NCBI GenBank assembly: GCA_963921425.1
Contig: OY992835.1
Coordinates: 17,918,001 to 17,982,000 of the forward strand
Reading direction: 5' to 3'
DNA length: 64,000 bases
Origin: Dryas octopetala
Taxonomy: Eukaryota > Streptophyta > Magnoliopsida > Rosales > Rosaceae
The position numbers were made by a program, and so were the translations under genes. The notes beneath the pieces are model-generated. The model worked only from the letters and a program-made list of their open reading frames with translations, was not told the DNA's origin and searched no databases. Shown one piece after another: positions 10,661 to 20,890 of the stretch (its first letter is position 1; each line of letters starts with the position of its first letter).

Positions 10661-11007
10661 TCTCTTATCAAACAGTACGTCTTAGCAATAATATGTTCAG
10701 AAAATGCCGTCTTGACTGGTAGTATATATATCTTACAACATAACATATCAAATTTTATGATAAAAATTATTAAAAATATTCTATTACAAGCGTGGTCTGA
10801 AATTTACAACCTGAGAGGGCAAAAGTCACATACTTAACATTTCTTATTATACCTCCCAAAATGAAAATTGAAAAGAATAAAATTCATGACTTAGACAAAA
10901 ATAATTTGCTTATTGATCTGGTGTCATGCACAGGTAACACCAAATTACAGGTTTATATTTGAATCTATGATCTATCTATAGCTTATCAAATGATTATACA
11001 TGTTTAC
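10661..11007. other. 3' flank of GDSL copy C
   Basis: AT-rich and nearly identical to 14600-14948 and partly to 17545-17737. No gene seen. Confidence 0.6.
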
Positions 11008-12758
11008 TTAATTCTTTTGAAATAAGGCTTTGAGATTATAAGGCGCAGTGGAATTGGGAGCTCCGTTCCAGAATTGCTTGGCAAATTGCTTGTAGATCCC
11101 TTCTGTTAGGTGAGCAGAGTCAAAGAAGACATGTTCAGTGGCATTGTCACATAATTCATACTCTGTCACACCTCTCTTCCCTCCACAGCTTAATATTCCT
11201 CTGTATGGACCACTCCCACAACATGCCACCTTCCCTTCCTTGAAACCTTTGACAATATTAACAATATCACAAAATAAAAACATTAGTAACATGATGAGAT
11301 TAATTAACCATAAAAATAATTGAGAAGATTAATTAATTAAGAAATATGCTTATACCATATTTAGAAGGGTGGTTTATTCTTTGTTTGAGAAACTCATAAG
11401 AGTCAGAGAGTGAGTATCTGAATCCCTTGAGTTCATTCTCTAGCCTTGGTAGGAGTTTGAGAAGTGCTTTATTGTGTAGTTTTACATATGATTCAATACG
11501 TTGGCCGAAACCATCTTGTGCCTCTTCAAATACTCTTCCGTATGGAATACTAGCAAGAGGCCAGAGGCTAATGAACCCAAACTTTCTTCCTCCTTTCTTA
11601 TATATTTCCTAGCACATCAAAATTAAAATTTGATTAGTACTATTCATCATGAAAAATTATATATAGAAATAAAATGGGAAATTATTGTTTTTCAAGTAGT
11701 AATTAAGATCGAATATTTGATTAATTTACTTTGATGACTGAAGTTATGTTGCCTATCACCATCCCTACAAACTCGTTGTCGGAGTAAGATCGGAACACAC
11801 TGGAGTTGGTGTCTAAATGGAAGCCATAATCGTTGCCTCCGATGCTAAACAAGTAAACAGCTCTTGATAGCTGAGTTTTGGTTTCTTCATCCCCTAGTTT
11901 CTGCCTCAATGAATGTCTAACGCTCTCAAAATATGACAGTTGAGTATGAAGGTCTATCACCTGAAACAAGGTGAAGATCGTAGAGCAACTAATTCTTTCA
12001 TAAAATATAGAGACATAATTGATGTATATATACATGGTAAATATATCAAAACAAGAATATTAGCCAAGATCATCAAGTTTGGGTACTAAATCTACTCATC
12101 AAATAAAACGATATATCACTATACATGTCAATATCTTATCTGTTAGAGAAACTAATTATAAGTGAGGATAGGCCTTGATGATCATCAAGTCCACAAGAAT
12201 ACAACTTTAAATTTTAGAGAAGAAAATTAATTTGCGCAAATTAAATCATATATATGTGTGTGACATACCAAGCCTTGTCGAGTTTCAACCAAAGCACCAG
12301 ACCCAGAAGATGCAAAGTTGACACCATATGTGAATTCATGATTACCAGGCTGTAGATATGGCGGAATAAATGGCAACTTTGCATACTCAGCTGCAACAGT
12401 AAACATTAACTCTCAATTATATGTGTTCTATTAATAATAATTTCACATTTTTACAGGAAAACATACATATAATTATAAAGTTAGTACTATATATCTTAAT
12501 CTTACCAATAAAATCTGGAATAATTCGACCATCTGAAAATCTGCCGGTTGGATACTTGAAGAAGGTTTCACCGTATGGCCAATAATTTGCACTGACAGTG
12601 GTGTTGATGTAGTTGTTATTTCCAGCATCAAATACTGAATCCCCAAAGATGAAGAGTGGTACTACATGATGTTTGTCTTTGTTCCCCAACCCAATGCTAA
12701 GGCTTGTACACAAGGCAAACACAAAGATCTGAAGAAAGCTTGAGCTTATATTTGCCAT
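11008..12758 (-). CDS. GDSL esterase/lipase copy C (intact, 365 aa)
   Basis: Secreted SGNH-hydrolase-type esterase/lipase, plant GLIP-like. Exon 1 12506-12758, exon 2 12269-12390, exon 3 11730-11960, exon 4 11356-11608, exon 5 11008-11246. All borders are GT/AG and the phases agree, giving 365 residues, a normal length for the family. Residues 1-25 form a signal peptide. Ser41 sits in FIFGDS (block I). Gly114 in FASSGSG is block II, Asn168 in IGGNDY is block III, and Asp329 and His332 in FFDSAHLTE are block V. All residues for catalysis are present. The CCGSGPYRG...SCGG cysteine region of exon 5 is intact. The start is the first ATG, shared with the other copies. A TA-rich run near 12865-12885 could hold the TATA box. 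The family acts on extracellular esters, often in defence or cutin/lipid turnover; the substrate is not known here. Confidence 0.92.
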
Positions 12759-13462
12759 ATCTGTTATCTATGTGCAATCCTAATTAATGAACTTATTTGT
12801 TAGTTTCATCAATGGCTATTTGTAGGGCCAATAATTTGGATTTTAAAACAATTAATTAAAGAGTATATATATTCATATATATATATGACTTCTAGCTCTT
12901 TAAATCAAATCATCATTCCTGGCCCAAAAAAATCAAATCATTATCTATAAAAAGTCCAAATCAAAACAATCTTTTGTTCTTGGTCGAAAAGTCAAGACAA
13001 TATATCCAGAAATACATTGACAAAACAAGTACACATGTTTCACAGCAGTACGTCTCCAGTGTAGTAAACAGTAGCAAACAAATGTTGCACATCCAGCAGC
13101 TTCTGCAAACATGACAAGGCGTGACCCTTTTATCTTAATTTGTGTCCCATCTTGGTTGTCATGTTTGAGCTACAAACAATGAAACATCACTAATGACGAG
13201 TTAGTCTTTTTTTTTTTCTTTTTTTTTTTGAAAAACAAATGTGTGGTATGTACTCATACTGCTGAACAGTCGATTGTTGATCTTTGACAAATCTAAATTT
13301 TGAGTAGAATTTGAACGAAAAAAATGAATCAAAGATACATATAATCTGGTGTATTTTTCATTTCCTTCCGTATCAAATTAAATGTCTATTCAAATTTGGC
13401 CACAAGGCATATTTACTTCTTCCAGAAGCAAAGGCTTTTTTCTGGATATAGCCCCACACAAG
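12759..13462. other. upstream region of GDSL copy C
   Basis: Homologous to the flanks of copies A and B. It carries the micro-insertion near 12919 but only a single copy of the GACGAGTTA...GACAAATCTAA block (about 13195-13302). No gene seen. Confidence 0.6.
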
Positions 13463-13773
13463 TTGCAAAAGATAACTAATGCATGCATGGTAAGCATGAA
13501 AAGTTACATCACTAGTATCAATCATGTTCTTCAACTTCAAAATTTGAGAGCTAGCTGGAATTGTTTAATCATTAATTAATTACTGGCATAAAACACACAT
13601 GTTTAATTTTAATTTTTCTATTAAAAAATTTAGACGTTCATGATAAGAGTCATATATGTATACTACACCTAGAGTATATATATCTCTTCGTTATTTTCTC
13701 CAAAACAGCCACATCTTCTCAACAAACCTTAGCCCCAAACTCTCGCCTCCAGTTCATTATTTTCATCAAAATC

Positions 13774-13977
13774 ATGGGTTCTCAACCTGCTACAACCAAT
13801 ATATATACAAATGAAATCGGCTCCTCGATCTTCTTCTTCCTCTCAAATTACCATTCCAAACGTAATGAACTCTCTCAACGTTCGTTTGGATACCAACAAC
13901 TATGTTCTGTGGCTGGCATAGATCGTACCTTTGATTCGGAGTTGAAATTTAAAGAATTTTGTCAATGGGAAGAGCAA
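13774..13977 (+). pseudogene. copia-type gag 5' fragment, copy 2
   Basis: Near-identical to 9813-10016, with the same frameshift. A few substitutions differ (for example the GCATAG in place of GCAAAG after the LW motif). Only the gag N-terminal segment is present. Confidence 0.75.
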
Positions 13978-14207
13978 ATGTCCAGCCAGGAAAGAAGGAC
14001 GCAACCTGATAGGGAAAAAGTCACACACTTAACAATTCTTATATATTATACCTCTCAAAATTGAAAATCACGTGGCGGTGTTATCAGTTTATTCAAATTA
14101 TAACTCGTGTACAATCATTAATATCTAAAATTTTAAGTTTTTCATGTGGTGTTACAATCACATACCAAAATTTTCTCACATTTAAAAGGATGTCATTCCG
14201 AATTTTA

Positions 14208-14380
14208 GAAGAAGTTTGGAGAGAGCTTGGTTATGTAATTTCGCTAGTGATGAGGCTTCTTCTAAGGAGCTACCATTATTTTGATTATTCTGATGACAAC
14301 GTCCCAAGGTTGGCAAGTTGATATGAACCCAAATTTCCTACCACTTCCTACATAAATTTCCTGCCAAATTTTTTAACGAG
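14208..14380 (-). pseudogene. GDSL exon 4 relic (copy-F-like), copy 2
   Basis: Duplicate of the relic at 10245-10411, with a further small deletion around CATTATTTTGATTATTC. Matches F exon 4 near 21595-21775. Confidence 0.8.
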
Positions 14381-14387
14381 AAAGTCT

Positions 14388-14600
14388 TCAGTGGAGTCAA
14401 ATGATATCACATTCAAAAAAATTGTTACTATGTATCTCAACTTTTTCTTATGCATGCCATCATTTATTTATGCAAAATACACTCTTTATTAATTTCAAAA
14501 TGTACGTTAGAATACATGATGACAAAATTTTTGACATGTGGCATCATTTGAGTGGGGGTTGCTCCAACTGATGTGGTGCGACTGCCACACCTAAGATTTT
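14388..14600. mobile_element. MITE-like inverted repeat, copy 2
   Basis: Duplicate of the element at 10418, but the left arm lacks the CCGGTGCGAACCCCACTC piece. The right arm is complete. Confidence 0.55.
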
Positions 14601-14948
14601 CTCTTTTCAAACAGTACGTCTTAGCAATAATATGTTCAGAAAATGCCGTCTTGACTGGTAGTATATATATCTTACAACATAACATATCAAATTTTATGAT
14701 AAAAATTATTAAAAATATTCTATTACAAGCGGTGGTCTGAAATTTACAACTTGAGAGGGCAAAAGTCACATACTTAACATTTCTTATTATACTTCCCAAA
14801 ATGATAATTGAAAAAAATAAAATTCATGAATTGGACAAAAATAATTTGCTTATTGATCTGGTGTCATGCACAGGTAACACCAAATTACAGGTTTATATTT
14901 GAATCTATGATCTATCTATAGCTTATCAAATGATTTATACATGTTTAC

Positions 14949-16696
14949 TTAATTCTTTTGAAATAAGGCTTTGAGATTATAAGGCGCAGTGGAATTGGGA
15001 GCTCCGTTCCAGAATTGCTTGGCAAATTGCTTGTAGACCCCTTCTGTTAGGTGAGCAGAGTCAAAGAAGACATGTTCAGTGGCATTGTCACATAATTTAT
15101 ACTCTGTCACACCTCTCTTCCCTCCACAGCTTAATATTCCTCTGTATGGACCACTCCCACAACATGCCACCTTCCCTTCCTTGAAACCTTTGACAATATT
15201 AACAATATCACAAAATAAAAACATTAGTAACATGATGAGATTAATTAACCATAAAAATAATTGAGAAGATTAATCAATTAAGAAATATGCTTATACCATA
15301 TTTAGAAGGGTGGTTTATTCTTTGTTTGAGAAACTCATAAGAGTCGGAGAGTGAGTATCTGAATCTCTTGAGTTCAATCTTTAGCCTTTGCAGGAGTTTG
15401 GGAAGTGCTTTATTGTGTAGTTTTACATATGATTCAATACGTTGGCCGAAACCATCTTGTGCCTCTTCAAATACTCTTCCGTATGGAATACTAGCAAGAG
15501 GCCAGAGGCTAATGAACCCAAACTTTCTTCCTCCTTTCTTATATATTTCCTAACACATCAAAATTAAAATTTGATTAGTACTATTCAACATGAACAATTA
15601 TATATATATATATAATAATAATATAAACGAATGGGAAATTATTGTTTTTCCAGTAGTAAAAAAATATTTAGTTTACTTTGATGACAGAAGTTATGTTGCG
15701 TATCACTATCCCTACAAACTCGTCGTCAGAGTAGGATCGGAGCACGCTTGAGTTGGTCTCCAAAGGGAAGATGTAATCATTGCTTCCAACGCTAAACAAG
15801 TAAACAGCTCTTGATAGTAGAGTCTTGGCTTCTTCATCCCTTAGTTTCTGCTTCAATGACTCCCTAACACTCTCGAAATATGACAATTGAGTATGAAGGT
15901 CTATCACCTGAAACAAGGTGAAGATCGTAGAGTTACATAATTGATGTATATAGACATGGTTTATATATCAAAACAACAATATTAGCTATAGCCAGGATCA
16001 TCAAGTTTAATTGGGTACTAAACCTACTCATCAAATAAAATGATATATCTATTAGTATACATGTCAATATGACAATATCTTATCTGTTAGAGAAACTAAT
16101 TATAAGTGAAAATAGGCCTTGATGATCATCAAGTCCACAAGAATACAACTTTAAATTTTAGAGAAGAAAATTAATTTGTGCAAATTAAATCATATATATA
16201 TATATGTGTGTGTGTGTTTGTGTGTGTGTGTAACATACCAAGCCTTGGCGAGTTTCAACCAAAGCACCAGCTCCAGCAGATGCAAAGTTGACACCATATG
16301 TGAATTCATGATTACCAGGCTGTAGATAGGGTGGAATAAATGGCAACTTTGCATACTCAGCTGCAACAGTAAAAATTAACTCTCAATTATAGGAAAACAT
16401 ACATATAATTATAAAGTTAGTACTGTATATATCTTAATCTTACCAATAAAATCTGGAATAATTCGACCATCTGAAATTCTGCCAGTTGGATACTTAAAAA
16501 AGGTTTCACCATATGGCCAATAATTTGCAGTGGCTGTGGTGTTGATGTAGTTGTTATTTCCAGCATCAAATATTGAATCCCCAAAGATGAAGAGTGGTAC
16601 TACATGATGTTTGTGTTTGTTCCCCAACCCAAGGCCAAGGCTTGTACACAAGGCAAACACAAATATCAGAAGAAAGTTTGAGCTTATATTCGTCAT
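14949..16696 (-). CDS. GDSL esterase/lipase copy D (intact, 365 aa)
   Basis: Exon 1 16444-16696, exon 2 16239-16360, exon 3 15677-15907, exon 4 15297-15549, exon 5 14949-15187, all with GT/AG borders and agreeing phases. Signal peptide at residues 1-25, Ser41 in FIFGDS, Gly114 in FASAGAG, Asn168 in VGSNDY, Asp329/His332 in FFDSAHLTE. It differs from copy C mainly in exon 3 (RESLKQKLRDEEAKTLL, RNITSVIK). Intron 2 contains a (TG)n/(TA)n microsatellite near 16195-16230. The upstream flank is like copy E, not C, and carries a TRIM element. Role as for copy C: predicted apoplastic esterase, substrate unknown. Confidence 0.92.
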
Positions 16697-16771
16697 ATCT
16701 GTTATCTCTATGCAATCTTAATCGCCTTATTGGTCAGTTTCATCAATGGCTAGCTACTTGTAGTTGTAGGG

Positions 16772-16895
16772 TGTAAAACGCTTTGGTTTCAATGTGATAT
16801 TTCATTAAAACTGAAAACAGGGATTTATACAAAGGGAACCAGTTTAGATCCTGAATACTAGCTCTATACAAGGCTATTTCCTATTTCATATTCTA
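16772..16895. mobile_element. copy-D-specific insertion, about 125 bp, unclassified
   Basis: The flank of copy E reads GTAGGGC-ATATTTGG without interruption. In copy D about 125 bp intervene, containing GATATTTCATTAAAACTGAA and an AGGGATTTATACAAAG segment. The style resembles an LTR fragment, but I see no TG...CA ends or clean target duplication. Confidence 0.4.
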
Positions 16896-17076
16896 ATATT
16901 TGGATTTTAAAACCATTCAAGAATATATACACATATATATATATGACCTCTACCTCTTTAAAAATCAAACCACCATTATCTATAAAACATCCAAATCAAT
17001 TTTTCATTGGTCGAAAAGTCAAAACAATCCAGAAATACATATTGTACACAAAACAAGCTAGAACTTATGTTACACA

Positions 17077-17442
17077 TGTTGAGAGTAATGTGGAGCAATG
17101 TCTTATATCGAAATACTAGAGCTTAGCATATGTGCTTATAAGGTCTTAGGCCTCTCCACCTATTGCCAATTAGTTTTGGGTTGAATACTCTAATTCTATC
17201 GTGGTATCAGAGTTTGGTTATCCACGTGTAAGGCTCAACGGCCACACGTGCTCCTACGTCACTCAATACAATTTGTCCACGTGTTAGACTCAAAATTTTG
17301 CAACACGTGCGAGAACGTGCTAAGAGTAATATGGAACAATGTCCCACATCAGAAAACTAGAACTTAACATATATGCTTATAAGGTCTTGGGCCTCTCTAC
17401 CCATTACTAATTGGTTTTGTATAAGATGATCAAATTCTATCA
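17077..17442 (+). mobile_element. TRIM retrotransposon, 366 bp
   Basis: Two direct repeats of about 125 bp (17077-17201 and 17318-17442) act as LTRs. They start TGTTGAGAGTAATGTGGA / TGCTAAGAGTAATATGGA and end in TTCTATCG / TTCTATCA. Right after the first LTR stands TGGTATCAGAG, the primer-binding site complementary to initiator tRNA-Met. The internal part is only about 116 bp and has no coding capacity. The putative 5-bp target duplication is ACACA (17072-17076) versus ACACG (17443-17447). This is the architecture of terminal-repeat retrotransposons in miniature. Confidence 0.85.
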
Positions 17443-17473
17443 ACACGTACATCAATACGTCTCCGGTGTAAAC

Positions 17474-17540
17474 ACCAACTGTTGTGGCATCATTTGAGTG
17501 GGGCTTGCACCAACTGATGTGGTGCGACTGCCACACCTAA
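17474..17540. repeat. right-hand fragment of the 10418-type inverted repeat
   Basis: Contains GTGGCATCATTTGAGTGGGG and GATGTGGTGCGACTGCCACA, matching the right arm of the element at 10418-10660. The left arm is missing. Confidence 0.6.
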
Positions 17541-17737
17541 CAACATAACATATCAAATTTTAGAATAAAAATTATTAAAAATATTCTATTACAAGCGTAG
17601 TATAAAATTCATGACTTGGACAAAAATAATTTGCTTATTGATCTGGTATCATGCATATGTACGTACCACCAAATTACAGGTTTATATTTGAATCTATGAT
17701 CTATCTATAGCTTATCAAATGATTTATACATGTTTAC

Positions 17738-19535
17738 TTAATTCTTTTGAAATAAGGCTCTGAGATTATAAGGCGCAGTGGAATTGGGAGCTCCGTTCCA
17801 GAATTGCTTGGCAAATTGCTTGTAGACCCCTTCTGTTAGGTGAGCAGAGTCAAAGAAGACATGTTCAGTGGCATTGTCACATAATTCATACTCTATCACA
17901 CCTTTCTTCCCTCCACAGCTTAATATTCCTCTGTACGGACCACTCCCACAACATGCATGCCACCTTCCCTTCCTTGAAACCTTTGACAATATTAACAATA
18001 TCACAAAATAAAAACATAAGTAACATATATGATGAGATTAATTAACCATAAAAATAATTGAGAAGACTAATTAATTAAGAAATATGCTTATACCATATTT
18101 AGAAGGGTGGTTTATTCTTTGTTTGAGAAACTCATAAAAGTCGGAGAGTGAGTATCTAAATCCCTTCAGTGTATTCTCTAGCTTTTGCAGGAGTTTGGGA
18201 AGTGCTTTATTGTGTAGTTTCACATATGATTTAATACGTTGGCCGAAACCATCTTGTGCCTCTTCAGATACTCTTCCGTATGGAATACTAGTAATAGGCC
18301 AGAGGCTAATGAACCCGAACTTTCTTCCTCCTTTCTTATATATTTCCTAACACATCAAAATTAAAATTTGATTAGTACTATTCATCATGAACAATTATAT
18401 ATAGAAATAAAATGGGAAATTATTGTTTTTCAAGTAGTAATTAAGATCGAATATTTGATTAATTTACTTTGATGACTGAAGTTATGTTGCCTATCACCAT
18501 CCCTACAAACTCTTCGTCGGAGTAAGATCGGAGCACACTGGAGTTGGTGTCTAAAGGGAAGCCATAATCGTTGCCTCCGATGCTAAACAAGTAAACAGCT
18601 CTTGATAGCTGAGTTTTGGTTTCTTCATCCCCTAGTTTCTGCCTCAATGAATGTCTAACGCTCTCAAAATATGACAATTGAGTATGAAGGTCTATCACCT
18701 GAAACAAGGTGAAGATCGTAGAGCAACTAATTCTTTCATAAAATATAGAGACATAATTGATGTATATATACATGGTAAATATATCAAAACAAGAATATTA
18801 GCCAAGATCATCAAGTTTGGGTACCAAATCTACTCATCAAATAAAACGATCTATCACTATACATGTCAATATCTTATCTGTTAGAGAAACTAATAAGTGA
18901 AAATAGGCCTTGATGATCATCATGTCCACAAGAATACAACTTTAAAGTTTAGAGAAGAAAATTAATTTGTGCAAATTAAATCATATATATGTGTGTGACA
19001 TACCAAGCCTTGTCGAGTTTCAACCAAAGCACCAGACCCAGCAGATGCAAAGTTGACACCATATGTGAATTCATGATTACCAGGCTGTAGATAGGGTGGA
19101 ATAAATGGCAACTTTGCATACTCAGCTGCAACAGTCAAAATTAACTCTCGATTATATAGGTGTCCTAATCACAATAGTTTCACAAATTTATAGGAAAACA
19201 TACATATAATTATAAAGTTCCTGGGCAAAGAAGAAATACATATAATTATAAAGTTAGTACTATATATATCTTAATCTTACCAATAAAATCTGGAATAATT
19301 CGACCATCTGAAAATCTGCCAGTTGGATACTTAAAAAAGGTTTCACCATATGGCCAATAGTTTGCACTGGCTGTGGTGTTGATGTGTTATTTCCAGCATC
19401 AAATATTATTGAATCCCCAAAGTGAAGAGTGGTACTACATGATGTTTGTGTTTGTTCCCCAACCCAAGGCCAAGGCTTGTACACAAGGCAAACACAAATA
19501 TCAGAAGAAAGCTTGAGCTTATATATATTCGCCAT
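17738..19535 (-). pseudogene. GDSL esterase/lipase copy E (broken in exons 1 and 5)
   Basis: Exon 1 19281-19535, exon 2 19004-19125, exon 3 18468-18698, exon 4 18094-18346, exon 5 17738-17980. Exons 2-4 are open and splice-competent. Exon 1 carries several indels relative to copy D: an extra TATA-like 4 bp after the start codons, one base lost in the FIFGDS strand, three bases gained before it is restored, and four lost in GNNNYI. Exon 5 has a 4-bp GCAT duplication in the ACATGCATGCC run (about 17952-17961), which shifts the frame just before the CCG motif. The block V Asp/His codons survive but out of frame. The catalytic Ser region is also out of frame, so no enzyme is expected. Confidence 0.88.
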
Positions 19536-19795
19536 ATCTGTTATCTCTATGCAATCTTAATCGCCTTATTGGTCTGTTTCATCAACATTGGCTAGCTACT
19601 TGTAGTTGTAGGGCATATTTGGATTTTAAAACCATTCAAGAATATATATACATATATATATATGACCTCTACCTCTTCAAAAATCAAACCACCATTATCT
19701 ATAAAACATCCAAATCAATTTTTCATTGGTCGAAAAGTCAAAACAATCCAGAAATACATATTGTATACAAAACAAGCTAGAACTTATGTTACATG

Positions 19796-19892
19796 TGTTG
19801 AGAGTAATGTGGAGCAATGTCCCACATCGGAAAACTAGAGCTTGGCATATGTGCTTATAAGGTTTTGGACCTCTCCACCCATTGCCAATTGG
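19796..19892 (+). mobile_element. truncated TRIM LTR
   Basis: Starts TGTTGAGAGTAATGTGGAGC and matches the first ~97 bp of the TRIM LTR at 17077. It lacks the LTR 3' end, the internal region and the second LTR. It sits at the position equivalent to the TRIM upstream of copy D. Confidence 0.8.
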
Positions 19893-20624
19893 TCATACCG
19901 CAATATGTCTCTGGTGTAAACACTAGCAAACAAGTTCTGCACATGCAGCAACTGCTACAAACACGTGACCCTTGTTTGTTAATTTGTGCCTTATTTTTGT
20001 GGTCATGTTTGAGTTAAAAACAATCGAACATCACTAATGACGAGTTATTCTAATTTTTTTTAAGAAAACAAAAAATGTGTGGTATGCACTCATACTGCTG
20101 CACAGTCAACAATGATCTTGGCAAGTCTAAATTTTGATTTTTATCAAGTTTAGTAAGATATGTATGAGTAGAATTTGATTCATTGTGAAGAAGATTGGGA
20201 AAAAGATGTTCACCCAATAAAACAACAAAAGATGTTCAGATATGCATTCAATCTGGTGTATTTTTCAAATTAAATATATATTCAAATTTGGCCACAAGGC
20301 ATATTTAATTCTTCCAGAAGCAAAGACTTTTTTCTGGATATAGCTAGCCCAACACAAGTTGCAAAAGATCACTCATGCATGCATTAGTTGTAAGCATGAA
20401 AAGTTAGATCACTAGTATATATATATCAATCATGTTCTTCGATCAACTTCAAATTTTGAGAGTTAGCTGGACTAGTTTAATCATTAATTAATTAATTACT
20501 GGCATAAAACACGCATCTTGAATTTTAATTTTTTTAAAAGGATTAAGACATTCAAAGATGCGTGTCGAAATTCGCAATAGACTATAGTTACACTGATGCA
20601 TAATTTTCTTGTATACAATCGATG

Positions 20625-20850
20625 CAATGGTACTCATACATAATGTAACTCAAGTATTGAGTCAATGAAGCTCTCCCTATCGCTTATATATATATTGTAC
20701 CTGTCGTATCAACTTGGTACACATTAATTAATCAAATAATCCACACATATTACATCAACTTGATACTTGAGCATCAAGTTCATGAGGCTGTCTGTAATCA
20801 TTTATATATTGAGCCTATCAACTCAGTGGCTAGTGCACATTAATGTGAAA
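20625..20850. repeat. imperfect tandem repeat, two units of about 105-120 bp
   Basis: Two blocks share the order GGTAC(A/T)CAT, an ACTTGAG.. / CTCAAGT.. segment, GAGG/GAAGCT, TTATATAT, (T)ATCAACT and CACATTAAT. The match is loose. Confidence 0.35.
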
Positions 20851-20890
20851 CAAAAATTAAGTAACATCATAATTCACAAAGACTACTTAA

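Larger units (their letters stand above)
9498..13462. repeat. tandem duplicated segment, unit 1 (contains copy C)
   Basis: From TTGCAAAAGATAACTAATGC at 9498 the sequence is repeated from 13463, offset about 3.96 kb. The shared order is a copia gag fragment, a GDSL exon 4 relic, an inverted-repeat element, then a complete GDSL gene. Unit 1 ends where unit 2 starts. Confidence 0.8.
13463..16700. repeat. tandem duplicated segment, unit 2 (contains copy D)
   Basis: Second copy of the segment starting at 9498, with the same order of gag fragment, exon 4 relic, inverted repeat and GDSL gene. Similarity is clear through the gene and fades upstream of the copy D start codon, where the flank instead resembles copy E. 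Confidence 0.8.
19536..20890. other. spacer between GDSL copies E and F
   Basis: Upstream flank of copy E with a TRIM LTR fragment, a single GACGAGTTATTC block and the TTGCAAAAGATCACTCATGC unit anchor near 20357. It then passes into unique AT-rich sequence toward the 3' end of copy F. No gene seen. Confidence 0.6.

Noticed and set aside
9498-16700. Considered the 3.96-kb duplication as an assembly artefact
   Set aside because: The two units differ by many substitutions, small indels and a truncated MITE arm, so they are real diverged copies.
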